NCBI GenBank assembly: GCA_035048485.1
Contig: CM068592.1
Span: 31,060,001 to 31,124,000 of the forward strand
Length of the DNA stretch: 64,000 bases
From: Pteria penguin
Taxonomy: Eukaryota; Mollusca; Bivalvia; Pterioida; Pteriidae
Direction: 5' to 3'
This document shows positions 22,450 to 34,879 of the stretch, in pieces. The notes beneath the pieces are model-generated. The model did no database searches, was not told the DNA's origin, and saw nothing but the letters and a program-made list of their open reading frames with translations. The first letter of the stretch is position 1, and the number at the start of each line of letters is the position of its first letter. Both the position numbers and the translations under genes were made by a program.

Positions 22450-23760
22450 TAACCAATGATTAACGGTGTGGAATCACTATATATCTCAACTCATTAAGCG
22501 TTATACGATCTCAAGTATAAATCGTTATACCATCTTGTAATACCTGAAAAACAATTATACAATCGATAGAAAACTCGTGGATAAAGCGTGATATAGCTCC
22601 AAAATAACGCGCGTATTAACCTTGATACAATCCAAAAATAATTCCCTAGGAACCATGATATCATTTCATTACAAATCATGCATAAACAATAGGACAGTCG
22701 CAAGAAAACCCACGGATAAACCATTGTCCAACCCGAGATGACCCCCGAGAAAACATACAATCTTTAGATACCCCCGTTTATACCATTAAATAATTCCTAG
22801 GTATCTCATGATCGGGTACAAAACGTTATACAGTCCCACAATGCTTCACGTGTAAGACTTACTTACCGTAATATAATCCCAAAACAACTCACGTATCAAC
22901 TGTAATATGATCCCAAAAACTCACATAAGATCTGTAATGTAATCCTAAAGAACCCACGTATCAACTGTAATATAATCCCAAAACAACTCTCTATCAGCTG
23001 TAATATGATCCCAAGAAAACTGACGTACCGACAGATATAATCCCCAAAACAACTCACATGATAAATGTAATATAATCCCAAAAGAAATCAACGTATCAAC
23101 TTTAATACAATCCCAAACAACTCATATAATTCTAATATAATCCCAAAACAAGTCACGTACCAACAGTGATATAATCCCTCAAAAACTTCAAATGATAAAT
23201 GTAATATAATCCCAAAACAACTCAACTTATAAAATGTAATATTATCTCAAAAAACTCACAAAATAACTGTAATTTAATCCCAAAAGAACTCACGTACCAA
23301 CTGTAATATAACAACCCCCCCCAATAAAAAACTCAAATGATAATTGTAATATAATTCCAAAAGAACTCAACATATTAAATATAATATAATCCCTGAACAA
23401 GTCTAATCCCGAAACAACTCACGTATCAGCTGTATCTAATTATCCCAGAAAACTCGCGTATCAACTGTATCGAATTATCCCAAAACAACTCACGTATCAA
23501 CTGGAATATAATCCCAAAACAACTCACGTATCAACTGTGATATAATCCCAAAACAACTTGCGTATCAACTGTAATTATCCCTTAAATACCCCTCACGTAT
23601 CAACTGTATCTAATGATCCCAAACCAACTCACGTATCAACTGTATCGAATTATCCCAAAACAATTCACATTTCAGCTGTATCTAATGATCCCAAAACAAA
23701 TCACGTATAAACTGCCATTCAATCTCAAAACAATTTACATCTCCAAATAACTGGCTGATA
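22450..23760 (+). repeat. Degenerate 34-bp minisatellite (CACGTA subfamily)
   Basis: Consensus words aactcacgtatcaactgtaa and 'tataatcccaaaac' recur at about 34 bp for roughly 1.3 kb, with much divergence at the left edge and better conservation at 23400-23660. It matches the 35-bp unit of 24643-27655 in order and position (AACTCACGT..., ACTGT, ATCCCAA), so both derive from one ancestral unit. Confidence 0.88.
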
Positions 23761-24060
23761 AGAATAAGATAAATTAGTTATCAACAGTTACACAATTTTA
23801 GTATAATAGCCAAGAAATCATTAAACATTGTTATATTGTTAATGACAATGAACTATTTCTAATATAATCCTAAAAAACTCAACTTATAAAATGTAACATT
23901 GTCCCAAACAACTCACAAAATAACTGTAATTTAATTCCCAAATAACTCACGTACCAACTGTAATATAACACCCCATTAAACAATTATACATTGTTATATT
24001 GTTATATTGTTAATGACAATAATATTCTATTTCAATGAAACCATTAAACAATATTAACAA
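23761..24060 (+). repeat. Array fragment and duplicated AT-rich block
   Basis: The stretch 23875-23975 repeats about 100 bp of the neighbouring array (aactcaacttataaaatgta, actcacaaaataactgtaat, cacgtaccaactgtaatata, as at 23220-23320). 'attgttatattgttaatgac' occurs at about 23830 and again at about 23990. This indicates a local segmental copying event. Confidence 0.7.
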
Positions 24061-24103
24061 TATCTCAAAACATGATCAGAAATATCTGTTAGATACAGGA
24101 GAT

Positions 24104-24240
24104 AACTCATGATCATATATCACCGGTTATACTCATGATCATATATCACCGGTTATACTCATGATCACTTATCACCGGTTATACTCATGATCACTTATCA
24201 CCGGTTATACTCATGATCACTTATCACCGGTTATACACCG
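24104..24240 (+). repeat. 26-bp tandem repeat, about five copies
   Basis: ttatactcatgatcatatat then caccgg; later copies have cactt in place of catat. The unit contains TGATCA and ACCGGT palindromes. Confidence 0.93.
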
Positions 24241-24449
24241 ATCACAGATAGACAGCTGTATTATCTCATGTTAACCGACGAAAAGCCGTTATAGGATTAA
24301 AAGCTAACTCGTATGCTGTGTAAAGTCATTAAGCAATGTAAAGATGATTGATAAATCCAAACCACAAGTCCAAAAATCATGAAACCATAGGACATACAAA
24401 ATCAGTGAAAATGAAAAACAAATGGAAAATAACAAAATATGTCTACTTG

Positions 24450-24545
24450 AAGAGCATATGTGAACCCCTGTGATGGAGTGAGATCAGGTGCCCGGGGAGA
24501 GTGAGCATCTCCTGCTTGCTAGCAACACCCGTCACATATACCCCG
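24450..24545 (-). repeat. Dispersed repeat, 'CGGGTGTTGCTAGC' family
   Basis: On the minus strand: tgtgacgggtgttgctagc, aagcaggagatgctcactct, ccccgggcacctgatctcac. The same order occurs on the + strand at 54920-54995. Confidence 0.6.
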
Positions 24546-24642
24546 TAGAAAGAGTCAAATCGTGTAAATTCCATATGTATATATATATGGAGAAGTCGAA
24601 GTAGGTAACCTTCTAGTATAGAAGGTGTCAAATCTGTGTAAA

Positions 24643-27600
24643 GTGATCGTGTAGACTGTTATACCAATCCCAAGATAACTCACGTGTAGACTGATATACC
24701 AACCCCATGATTGCTCACGTGTAGACTGTTATACCAATCCCAGGATAACTCACATGTAGACTGTTATACCAACCCCAAAATAACTCACGTGTAGACTGTT
24801 ATACCAATCCCTAGACAATTCACGTGTAGACTGTTATACCAATCCCTAGATAATTCACGTCTAGACTGTTATACCAATCAACGATAACTTACGTGTAGAC
24901 TGTTATACCAATCCCAAGATAACTCACGTGTAGACTGTTATACCAATCCCTAGATAATTCACGTGTAGACTGTTATACCAATCCCAAGATAACTCACGTG
25001 TAGACTGTTATACCAATCCCAAGATAACTCACGTGTAGACTGTTATACCATTCCCATGATAACTCACGTGTAGACTGTTATACCAATCCCAAGATAACTC
25101 ACGTGTAGACTGTTATACCAATCCCAGGATAACTCACCTGTAGACTGTTATACCAATCCCATGATAACTCACGTGTAGACTGTTATACCAATTCCTAGAT
25201 AATTCACGTGTAGACTGTTATACCAATCCCAAGATAACTCACGTGTAGACTGTTATACCAATCCCATGATAACTCACGTGTAGATTGTTATACCAATCCC
25301 AAGATAACTCACGTGTAGACTGTTATACCAATCCCTAGATAACTCACGTGTAGACTGTTATACCAATCCCTAAATAATTCACGTGTAGACTGTTATACCA
25401 ATCCCAAGATAATTCAAGTGTAGACTGTTATACCAATCCCATGATAACTCACGTGTAGACTGTTATACCAATCCCTAGATAACTCACGTGTAGACTGTTA
25501 TACCAATCCCAAGATAACTTACCTGTAGATTGTTATAGCAATCCCAAGATAACTCACGTGTAGTCTGTTATACCAGTCCCAAGATAACTCACGTGTAGAC
25601 TGTTATACCAGTCCCAAGATAACTCATGTGTAGACTGTTATACCATTCCCAATATTTCTTACGTGTAGACTGTTATACCAATCCCAAGATAACTCACGTG
25701 TAGACTGTTATACCAATCCCAAGATAACTCACGTGTAGACTGTTATACCAATCCCAAGATAACTCACGTGTAGACTGTTATACCAGTCTAAGATAACTCA
25801 CGTGTAGACTGTTATACTAATACCAAGATAACTCACGTGTAGACTGTTATACCAATCAAAGATAACTCACGTGTAGACTGTTATACCAATCTCAAGATAA
25901 CTCACGTGTAGACTGTTATACCAATCCCATGATAACTCACGTGTGGACTGTTATACCAATCCCAAGATAACTCACGTGTAGACTGTTATACCAACCCCAT
26001 GATAACTCACGTGTAGACTGTTATACCAATCCCAAGATAACTCACGTGTAGATTGTTATACCAACCCCAAAATAACTCACGTGTAGACTGTTATACCAAT
26101 CCCTAGACAATTCACGTGTAGACTGTTATACCAATCAAAGATAACTCACGTGTAGACTGTTATACCAATCCAAAGATAACTCACGTGTGACTGTTATACC
26201 ACTCCCTAGATAATTCACGTGTAGACTGTTATACCAATCCCAAGATAACTCACGTGTAGACTGTTATACCAATCCCAAGATAACTCACCTGTAGACTGTT
26301 ATACCAATCCCATGATAACTCACGTGTAGACTGTTATACCAATCCCAAGATAACTCACGTGTAGACTGTTATACCAATCCCATGATAACTCACGTGTAGA
26401 CTGTTATACCAATCCCATGATAACTCGCGTGTAGACTGTTATACCAATCCCTAGATAACTCACGTGTAGACTGTTATACCAATCCCAAGATAACTCACGT
26501 GTAGCCTGTTATACCAATCCCAAGATAACTCGCGTGTAGACTGTTATACCAATCCCATGATAACTCACGTGTAGCCTGTTATACCAATCCCAAGATAACT
26601 CATGTGTAGACTGTTATACCAATCCCAAGATAACTCACGTGTAGACTGTTATACCAATCCCTAGATAATTCACGTGTAGACAGTTATACCAATCCCATGA
26701 TAACTCACGTGTAGACTGTTATACCAAACCCTAGATAACTCACGTGTAGACTGTTATACCAATCCCAAGATAACTTACGTGTAGACTATTATACCAATCC
26801 CAAGATAACTCACATGTAGACTGTTATACCAATCCCAAGATAACTCACGTGTAGACTGTTATACCAGTCCCAAGATAACTCACGTGTAGACTGTTATACT
26901 AATCCCAAGATAACTCAGGTGTAGACTGTTATACCAATCAAAGATAACTCATGTGTAGACTTTTATACCAATCCCAAGATAACTCACGTGTAGACTGTTA
27001 TACCAATCCCATGATAACTCACGTGTAGACTGTTATACCAATCCCAAGATAACTCACGTGTAGACTGTTATACCAATTCCAAGATAACTGTTATACCAGT
27101 CCCAAGATAACTCACTTGTAGACTGTTATACCAATCCCAAGATAACTCACGTGTAGACTGTTATACCAATCCCTAGATAATTCACGTGTAGACTGTTATA
27201 CCAATCCAAAGATAACTCACGTGTAAACTGTTATACCAATCCCAAGATAACTCGCGTGTAGACTGTTATACCAATCCCAAGATAACTCACGTGTAGCCTG
27301 TTATACCAATCCCAAGATAACTCACTTGTAGACTGTTATACCAATCCCAAGATTTCTCACGTGTAGAGTGTTATACCAATCCCAAGATAACTCATGTGTA
27401 GACTGTTATACCAATCCCAAGATAACTCACGTGTAGACTGTTATACCAATCCCAAGATAACTGACATGTAGACTGTTATACCAATCCAAAGATAACTCAC
27501 GTGTAGACTGTTATACCAATCCCAAGATAATTCACGTGTAGACTGTTATACCAATCAAAGATAACTCACGTGTAGACTGTTATACCAATCCCAAGATAAC

Positions 27601-27655
27601 TGTCATACCAATCCCAAGATAACTCACGTGAAGACTGTTATACCAATCTGAGGTA
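24643..27655 (+). repeat. 35-bp minisatellite, about 86 copies, CACGTG in most units
   Basis: A unit with the words cacgtgtagactgttatacc and aatcccaagataact repeats with period 35 for about 3 kb. Variants are mostly point changes (aagat/atgat/tagat) plus a few shortened units (for example at 27085-27100 and 27595-27605). Nearly every unit holds the CACGTG E-box palindrome; exceptions carry CACATG, CATGTG, CACTTG or CACCTG. Contiguous repeats without spacers rule out CRISPR. It lies in the 20-kb intron between exons C and D. Confidence 0.97.
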
Positions 27656-27734
27656 ACTTTCATACGAACCGTCTTAGAAATGCAAAGATAACCACGTAAA
27701 AACCGGTAATAATTCCCAGATAATCCACTTCTTA

Positions 27735-28115
27735 AGTGTAGGACTTCTCTGACGACTGATCAGCAGATAACAGGTTCAGTAGGACTATTCCTGCAATTGA
27801 TCAGTAGATGGCAGGTTCAGTGGGACTATTCCTGCAATAATTGATCAGTATATCTCAGGTTCAGTAGGACTATTCCTACGAATGATCAGTATATCTCAAG
27901 TTCAGTAGGACTATTCTTACAAATGATCAGTAGGTCTCATGTTCAGTAGGACAATTCCTACGAGTGATCAGCAGAGCGCAGGTTTAGTAGGACTTGAATA
28001 ATTCTTACCAATGGTCAGCAGATCGCAGATTTCAATAGGACGATTCCTAAGAATGTTCAGTAGATCTCAGGTTCAGTAGGACTTTTCCTTCGAGTGATTT
28101 GTAAATTGCAGGTTC
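27735..28115 (+). repeat. About 41-bp tandem repeat, nine copies
   Basis: Units with tgatcagtagatctcaggtt and cagtaggactattcct; divergent, with length changes. Confidence 0.88.
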
Positions 28116-29060
28116 AACAAGCGTTTGCTGATTTGAAGTTTCATACACAGAATATGTTTAAAAGGTTGTGAGGACCTTTTTGAATAAAATAACGACATTA
28201 GTTCCCAGTCTAGTTTATAGGATTTGTTTATGAAATTGTAAATTAATGTCTTTTAATGACATTATTGAAAGTGCAAGTAAGAAGATTGTTTGTCAGTGGA
28301 CCGTCCTAAGTCGGTACCGTTATTGCTATGTCAAGTCGGCACCGTCACTGCAATGTAATTGTTATGTGTCGTCCTCTATGTGTACTTAAATTCTGTGCTA
28401 TTTTCCTGTGAGTGGATTATGTAATGTAACGTCATGTAATAGAGATCGTTCATACCAAGTTCAAATCATTTTGGGCAACTGTTCCTGTCTAGTATACTCC
28501 GTGAGATAATATACCTGAAAAGAAGTTATTTTGGACGACTCTGCCTAGGATGTTGAACCATATACATGTATATAAGGTTAAACTCGTGCAGTTTGTTGGC
28601 GACTAATTCAGAAAAGATTGTTGTTATGAACCACGATATAAGTTTGATATGTTACTAGAATACAGGGTAAAATGAGAGAAATTAAAGAAGATATTTAGCA
28701 ATAATACGCAAGAGAAACCAACCACCTCTGTAGAAGCAGGGTTTTTAAACTTTGTTCAAAATAAAAAAAGTTAAATGGATTAATGAATGAATGGCACACC
28801 AGAATTATATATAGGAGTTTTGGAAGGTAGTGGCTCCTTGTTGGTACGTTGTTTGATAGGTTTTGACATGCGAAGCGGACCCACTTAAAATATTGAAGGG
28901 TTTTTACTTGTCATCTGCAGTAGCAAAAAACCTCGGACTTTACCGTTGCATCTTCGGCAGAAGACCTACGAAATTCGGTTAGTATTCATACTCAGAACTT
29001 CCTATCCCGAGTTAAATGCATTAATCACTGAGGCTCGCTCGGTCTTAGAAAGGGTTGAAA
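28116..29060. other. Non-coding intron sequence
   Basis: Includes a short local repeat 'aagtcggtaccgt / aagtcggcaccgt' at about 28310-28350. No gene. Confidence 0.4.
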
Positions 29061-29066
29061 GTGGAA

Positions 29067-29092
29067 GGGTTAGGGTTAGGGTTAGGGTTAGG
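29067..29092 (+). repeat. Interstitial telomere-type repeat (GGGTTA)4
   Basis: Four uninterrupted GGGTTA units, the canonical metazoan telomere repeat, about 100 bp before a 61-bp array. Confidence 0.95.
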
Positions 29093-29169
29093 TGGAGGTA
29101 TGTATGTATTGAGGGAGATCAAGGGTGCCACTAGACAACTAAATAAAATTGTGATATATCCGTCGGAGT

Positions 29170-30236
29170 GATAGGGTGCCTCAAAGTGGCTCATATCGAG
29201 ACTGTGTGCAGTGGTAATGATACAAATATGTCATTAACACAGGCGATGGCTGCAGGTCGAGACTGTATGCTGTGGTGATGGTACAAATATGTCATTAACA
29301 CAGGCGATGGCTGCATGTCGAGACTGTATGCTGTGGTGATGATACAAATATGTCATTAACACAGACGATGGCTACAGGTCGAGACTGTATGCTGTGGTGA
29401 TGGTACAAATATGTCATTAACACAGGCGATGGCTAGAGGTCGAGACTGTATGCTGTGGTGATGATACAAATATGTCATTAACACAGGCGATGGCTAGAGG
29501 TCGAGACTGTATGCTGTGGTGATGATACAAATATGTCATTAACACAGGCGATGGCTACAGGTCGAGACTGTATGCTGTGGTGAGGATACAAATATGTCAT
29601 TAACACAGGCGATGGCTACAGGTCGAGACTGTATGCTGTGGTAATGATACAAATATGTCATTAACACAGGCGATGGCTAGAGGTCGAGACTGTATGCTGT
29701 GGTGATGGTACAAATATGTCATTAACACAGGCGATGGCTGCAGGTCGAGACTGTATGCTGTGGTGATGGTACAAATATGTCATTAACACAGGCGATGGCT
29801 AGAGGTCGAGACTGTATGCTGTGGTGATGGTACAAATATGTCATTAACATAGGCGATGGCTGCAGGTCGAGACTGTATGCTGTGGTGATGATACAAATAT
29901 GTCAGCAACACAGGCGATGGCTACAGGTCGAGACTGTATGCTGTGGTGATGGTACAAATATGTCATTTACACAGACGATGGCTAGAGGTCGAGACTGTAT
30001 GCTGTGGTGATGATACAAATATGTCATTAACACAGGCGATGGCTACAGGTCGAGACTGTATGCTGTGGTGATGATACAAATATGTCATTAACATAGGCGA
30101 TGGCTGCAGGTCGAGACTGTATGCTGTGGTGATGATACAAATATGTCATTAACACAGGCGATGGCTAGAGGTCGAGATTGTATGCTGTGGTGATGATACA
30201 AATATGTCATTAACACAGGCGATGGCTGCAGGTCGA
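29170..30236 (+). repeat. 61-bp tandem repeat, about 17 copies
   Basis: Units with gtcgagactgtatgctgtgg, tgatgatacaaatatgtcat and taacacaggcgatggctaca repeat at 61 bp with very few differences, so the array is young. Chance frames across it are not genes. Confidence 0.97.
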
Positions 30237-30440
30237 GACTGTAATGATAGAAATAGTTCAATGGCCCAGGCGATGGCTACAGATCGAAACTGTAATAATA
30301 GAAATAGTTCTTTGGTCAATCGAGGGCTACAGATCGAAACTGTAATAACAGAAATAGTTCTTCGGTCAAGGCGATGGCTACAGATCGAAACTGTAATAAC
30401 AGAAATAGTTCTTTGGGCAAGGCGAGAAATAAGGTAATTG
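30237..30440 (+). repeat. Variant array derived from the 61-bp unit, about 54 bp
   Basis: Keeps aggcgatggctacagatcga and actgtaata but replaces the middle with acagaaatagttctttggtc; about four copies follow directly on the 61-bp array. Confidence 0.88.
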
Positions 30441-30559
30441 ACCAAAGACGTAGCTACAGTTTGAGACTGTATGCTATAGTAATGATACAACCTGCCATTA
30501 GGCCATGAATCAACAACGAGACTGTGAGAATCTTGACATTAAGGAGCATCAGCATGATG

Positions 30560-31020
30560 ATACAAAGGACTATCGCGTCATGACATGTGAGCGAGACTGT
30601 AGCTGTGATAGTAAGGGTACGTTAACCCAGAGGTCACTACGTTACTTGTCTGATGCCAGTTCGCGTCATGACATTTGAACATTTGAACAAGACTGTAGCT
30701 GGGATAGTAAGGTTACGTTAACCCAGAGGCAACTACGTTACTTGACTGACGCCAGTTCGCATCATGACATGTGAACAAGACTGTAGCTGTGATAGTAAGG
30801 TTACGTTCACCCACGGGGCACTACGTTACTTGAATGACGCTAGTTCGCATCATGACATGTGAGCGAGACTGTAGCTGTGATAGTAGCGTTACGTTAACCC
30901 ACAGGCCACTACGTTACTTGACTGACGCCAATTCGCATCATGACATGTGAGCGAGACTGTAGCTTTGATAGTAGCGTTACGTTAACCCACAGGCCACTAC
31001 GTTACTTGACTGACGCCAGT
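30560..31020 (+). repeat. 88-bp tandem repeat, about five copies
   Basis: Units with gcgagactgtagctgtgata, gttacgttaacccacaggcc and ctacgttacttgactgacgc. Copies of gagactgtagct are spaced 88 bp apart except one unit that is 8-9 bp longer through a local duplication. The word GAGACTGTA is shared with the 61-bp array. Confidence 0.93.
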
Positions 31021-32460
31021 ACACATTATCCTCGCTGTGGGACATTACGATGACACGGCCCAATAATTTACGAGTGTGTGTTGGACTAGACCCTCGCATA
31101 TGGTGGTCTTGTATAATCTGCATAATCATCTGGTGTAATGTTTGGACTTCTCTTCATATTTTGAACTGTATATGCAAGGTACATCACACCACCTGATATG
31201 GACGGAGAGACACTGCATGGCGATTGTAAGTAAAAAAAAAGAAAGGTATAGCGGTACACATAATCAAAGGTCGGGGTACTGTACGATTCACCGCTGTTAA
31301 TTTTTATAGATATTGTAAAGGAATGCTTGATAGATTTCCTTTCGTTATCGCTGATCTACATATAAATATTCATTGGATACCCTTGATGTTAATTTTGCGA
31401 TGGAGAACGACAAACGTCTTTTGTAGATGTAGGTTTCACAGTCTCATATCTCGATAACTTGTATGTTGTCAGGGTGGTCGCATGTTCGATTACCATGATA
31501 AAGTTAACATACCTGTAGGTCCTGTTTTTCCGACAAAACTTTCAATATTTCACGTATAAGCGTCCTTAACTTCGTGGTTTAATATTTTTTCTCATCTTTA
31601 CAATTAAAACTCTTTTCAGACACGTACGTATGCAATATAGCAATTTGATTTGATTTGTATATATTAATCCCCATCCACTCTTTGGTTTAGTTTCATGTTT
31701 TTTATTAAGTCATGTCATATATTGGTTCATTTGGCTCATAACGTACACATTTAACAACCCTTAGTGCTTCATTGTTCATTACATACGTAAAATTTTGAAA
31801 CCGTACACCTGGTGCCGCCATCATACAGATAAATATTGAAATGCTCTTGGTAGTGCGTTATATAATGGTAGGGACATAACATCGTCATATGTGTACTGTA
31901 TAATGGGAACCATTTAACTTCAGTTATGACATCGTTATTTCAACATCAGTTATACAGTTGAACACATCGATTATATAAAAACGGCAATGAAAGGTTGTAA
32001 AACTTACATGTAGATACACTGTATAATTATTTATACGAAGCCGTTTCCTGTGCTGAATACGTGACTTCAGACAGATCTACTTGGTCTAAATGCTATTCGG
32101 CTCTCTAATGAAGTACATATAGTTCAGACAGGTGCAGAAAGGGAGCCCTTTTCACATTTTGGCAGACAGGATCCTCGAAACGTACGATCTAGAAAATCGT
32201 ATACAAGATAATCTTCTTCATTTTCGAAGCAATGATGGAAAAACTTTACGAATTATCCACTAACAATTTAAATAATAGGGACAGTATTACACCTGGAATT
32301 TTAAACCACATACCTTTTTCTATCCTTTGATTTAATCACAAATTATTTAATTTCATGAAAATGGAAGAAAATTCTTTAAAGTCTCTTTCAGCGACCAGTA
32401 GAAGGTCAGACTCCACAGTCTCTGTGATAAGATAAGCAGTCGCTGCTTATTTGATAACAT
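31021..32460. other. Non-coding intron sequence
   Basis: A word 'acctggtgccgccatcata' at about 31806 recurs at about 47650 (acgggtgccgccatcata), hinting at another dispersed repeat. No gene. Confidence 0.4.
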
Positions 32461-32462
32461 TG

Positions 32463-32725
32463 ATTGATTGATTTTTGTTTAACGTCACACTACGAATATT
32501 TCACGTATATGGTGACGGCATCTGCCTGATGCGGGGCATACAAATTTTGCAACGGACCCACCCGAAGCAGTGAGGGATCTTTAACGTGCCATGCATACCA
32601 CGACACGGAGCCTCGGTTTTTACTGTCTCATCCGAAAGACAGGACACCTGCATGACCAGAGCGGGAATCGAACCCCGGCCTCCCGATCAGGAGTCCAGCG
32701 CGATACCACTAGGCCACACCGGCTT
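32463..32725 (-). repeat. tRNA-derived SINE
   Basis: On the minus strand: gccggtgtggcctagtggta (A box), gagcgggaatcgaacccc complemented as a B box, ggatgagacagtaaaaaccg, then the 'cactgcttcgggtgggtcc' body and a tail ending at 'caatcaatca'. Essentially complete and close to the copy at 17824-18085. Confidence 0.88.
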
Positions 32726-33882
32726 TATTTGATAACATGATTCAGTGTTCTTTTCATCATCGGTAGAATCCTTTAGGAAATGATGCAAGTCTGTATTAAA
32801 ATTTAAGAAGTCTACCGCATTAATAATATCTATGTACTATGTCTCTCTTAACTCATGCAGGTAAAGACGAAATGATGGCAATGAAGTTAAGTACTGATAC
32901 AGTAAGGTGTTGCTTTAGGGAAGCCTGTGTGATCCTAAAGTGTTAAAAAAAAGAGCGGATACTCTGTATCAAAATTACTCTTCTCAATCGTTAGATCGTG
33001 CTTGAGAAAATCGAAGGGAATTGCAAAAATTCAAAACTTTTTGTATCTCACATTTCGCTTCGTCATTCTCTTGTTATATTTAAAGTCTGATGCTTCCATG
33101 TTTAAGAGTTCAATATGTAAAATTGTAAAAAATGATTTATAACCTTCTTTTGCCTATTTCTCCCCTCAGACTTCTGTTTTTAATGGAGTTTAGTTAATTT
33201 CAATAAGAAAAGGAAATTCGAAAGAAAAAAATATATAAGACAGTTTGGGAATGACAAAGCGAAATATGAGCAGTCTTTTTTTCGTCGTATTTCTCTCTGT
33301 TAAAAATCTCAAACCCAAGTTATATTCCCGTTTGATATTTCAGACAAAATAAATATTTAGTATAAAACAGTACCGGGTGGAGGCAACAGTTTTTATAAGG
33401 AGGGATTCCAATCTTTGATGGTAAAAGTTTGTCTTGAAAATGGGATTTCAGTAAGAAAATGGGAAAAGATATCCCTTTGGCGGTAAAATGTGCAGATCAT
33501 GTATAGGGGTAAGGGTGTGGGGGTAGGGAACTTCTTGGGAATCTGTAAATGCAGTGATGCGATATATATCTCATTGATGTAATAGAATACTTCAAGCGCA
33601 CGCTACTATACTTCCAACTTTTTACTTTCACATACATGTAAATTTCTGATGACCTTGTTTGCGCCCCTACTGGTATGATTGTACTTTGTATAATTTCTTT
33701 ACCTTGTTTATTTTAATGACATGATGAAATAGGAGACTTGCGTTTTTTATTAATTATTCTCTGTTGACAAGTTAGTGATCATTTGCCATGTTTACGTCCT
33801 TATCGTTCTAAGACTGTAATTTACGTACCTTGTCAAATGAATTTACATGCAATGACAGGGTTTAATGTTTACTTTAATACAG
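32726..33882. other. Non-coding intron sequence before exon D
   Basis: No repeat family or gene recognised. Confidence 0.4.
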
Positions 33883-34193
33883 GAGTATGTGCAAAGACGA
33901 GAGTTTCTAAAGTATGTTTTGAACAGACGGTTCTTGTCCTTGATCCTTCACCCCGTGACCTTCAGTTACTTCCTGTTGCTGTGCAGTTTGATAGACCGTC
34001 GTGTCTTCCTATAAGCACGACTTTATCGGATGAAGTTCAGCAGTTTGCAGTTTTTAAAGATGCCAGCTTTTTATTGGAGTCGACTGTTGCTACTGGAGAG
34101 AATCTGACCTTCAACTTCGACATTTTGGAGTATGGTGATAGATACATTCTCGGAACAGATGATAGTGTTAACAATGGTTTGAAAGCAAGTCAG
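33883..34193 (+). CDS. Exon D, end of one PKD-like domain and most of the next
   Basis: The acceptor is actttaatacag and the donor CAG|gtatgt. At 311 bp it is entered in phase 1 and left in phase 0. It begins VCAKTRVSKVCFEQTVLVLD, finishing the domain started in exon C, and continues through AVFKDASFLLESTVATGENL and a core EYGDRYILGTDD to GLKASQ. The last PKD strand lies in exon E. A second in-frame AG about 27 bp upstream (33855/33856) would add nine residues, but the shorter form aligns better with the PKD strand pattern. ENLT is a glycosylation sequon. Upstream sequence stays open back to 33783 but carries no domain pattern. The exon is isolated between introns of about 20.3 kb and 21.2 kb, both rich in tandem repeats. 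Confidence 0.8.
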
Positions 34194-34282
34194 GTATGTC
34201 AAATATTTATTAGTGCAAGTCGAATACATGTGTTTAAGAAAATTATAGTGCCGGCGAAGTCCTTAGGAAAGTGATATAGTAC

Positions 34283-34475
34283 TGGCTTAGCCCAATTGGT
34301 AGCACGTTAACTCAGTGTTAATACGTCCCGTGTCGCAGACAACTCCTCGGTGCTCTTCCGCTCGGATGAGACGTTAAAATCCGAAACATTGTATCCCTCT
34401 AGCATGTATAAGAACACCCCTTGCGAATGTTGTCAGGTCCGTTGCATATGTCGAAATGTCTGTGTGTAATAATAC
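34283..34475 (+). repeat. tRNA-derived SINE (second type)
   Basis: ctggcttagcccaattggta resembles an A box, then tcggatgagacgttaaaatc and a body ending near 'tgtgtgtaataatacttac'. It begins about 90 bp after the exon D donor. Confidence 0.5.
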
Positions 34476-34879
34476 TTACAAAATACAACAATAAGAAAGT
34501 TACATGTATATAATGCGAGTCAAGGAAATGAGTTTAATTCTATGTGTCAAATCAATCTAGTCAAGTAGTAGTATAGAGAGTTAATTGAAGACAAGTCATG
34601 TGATACATGTAGAATAAGGTGAATTAAATATGTTACGAAAATGAATAATTATAGAAAATATGACAGTGGAAACAAGTTGTATGAAGTTTATCAAGAAGAG
34701 AAGTTAAATATGTTTACGCAATTAAATTGGGATAGAGCAAGCTTCCGGTAAAGCTAAAAGTCTTGAAGTAAGATCAAGGAAGATGAAGCAAAGTAAACGC
34801 TGTCATTTGAAGAACGCCTTTTAAGCAATGAAATAAATGGAAGGAAAGAGAGCGAAAAAAGTAAAAAAAAAAAAAAAAG

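Noticed and set aside
24643..27655. CRISPR-like regular repeats
   Set aside because: Repeats are contiguous, without unique spacers, in a eukaryotic intron.
30149..30490. Open frames on both strands over the 54-bp repeat
   Set aside because: Repeat-derived; the peptides are simple translations of the array.
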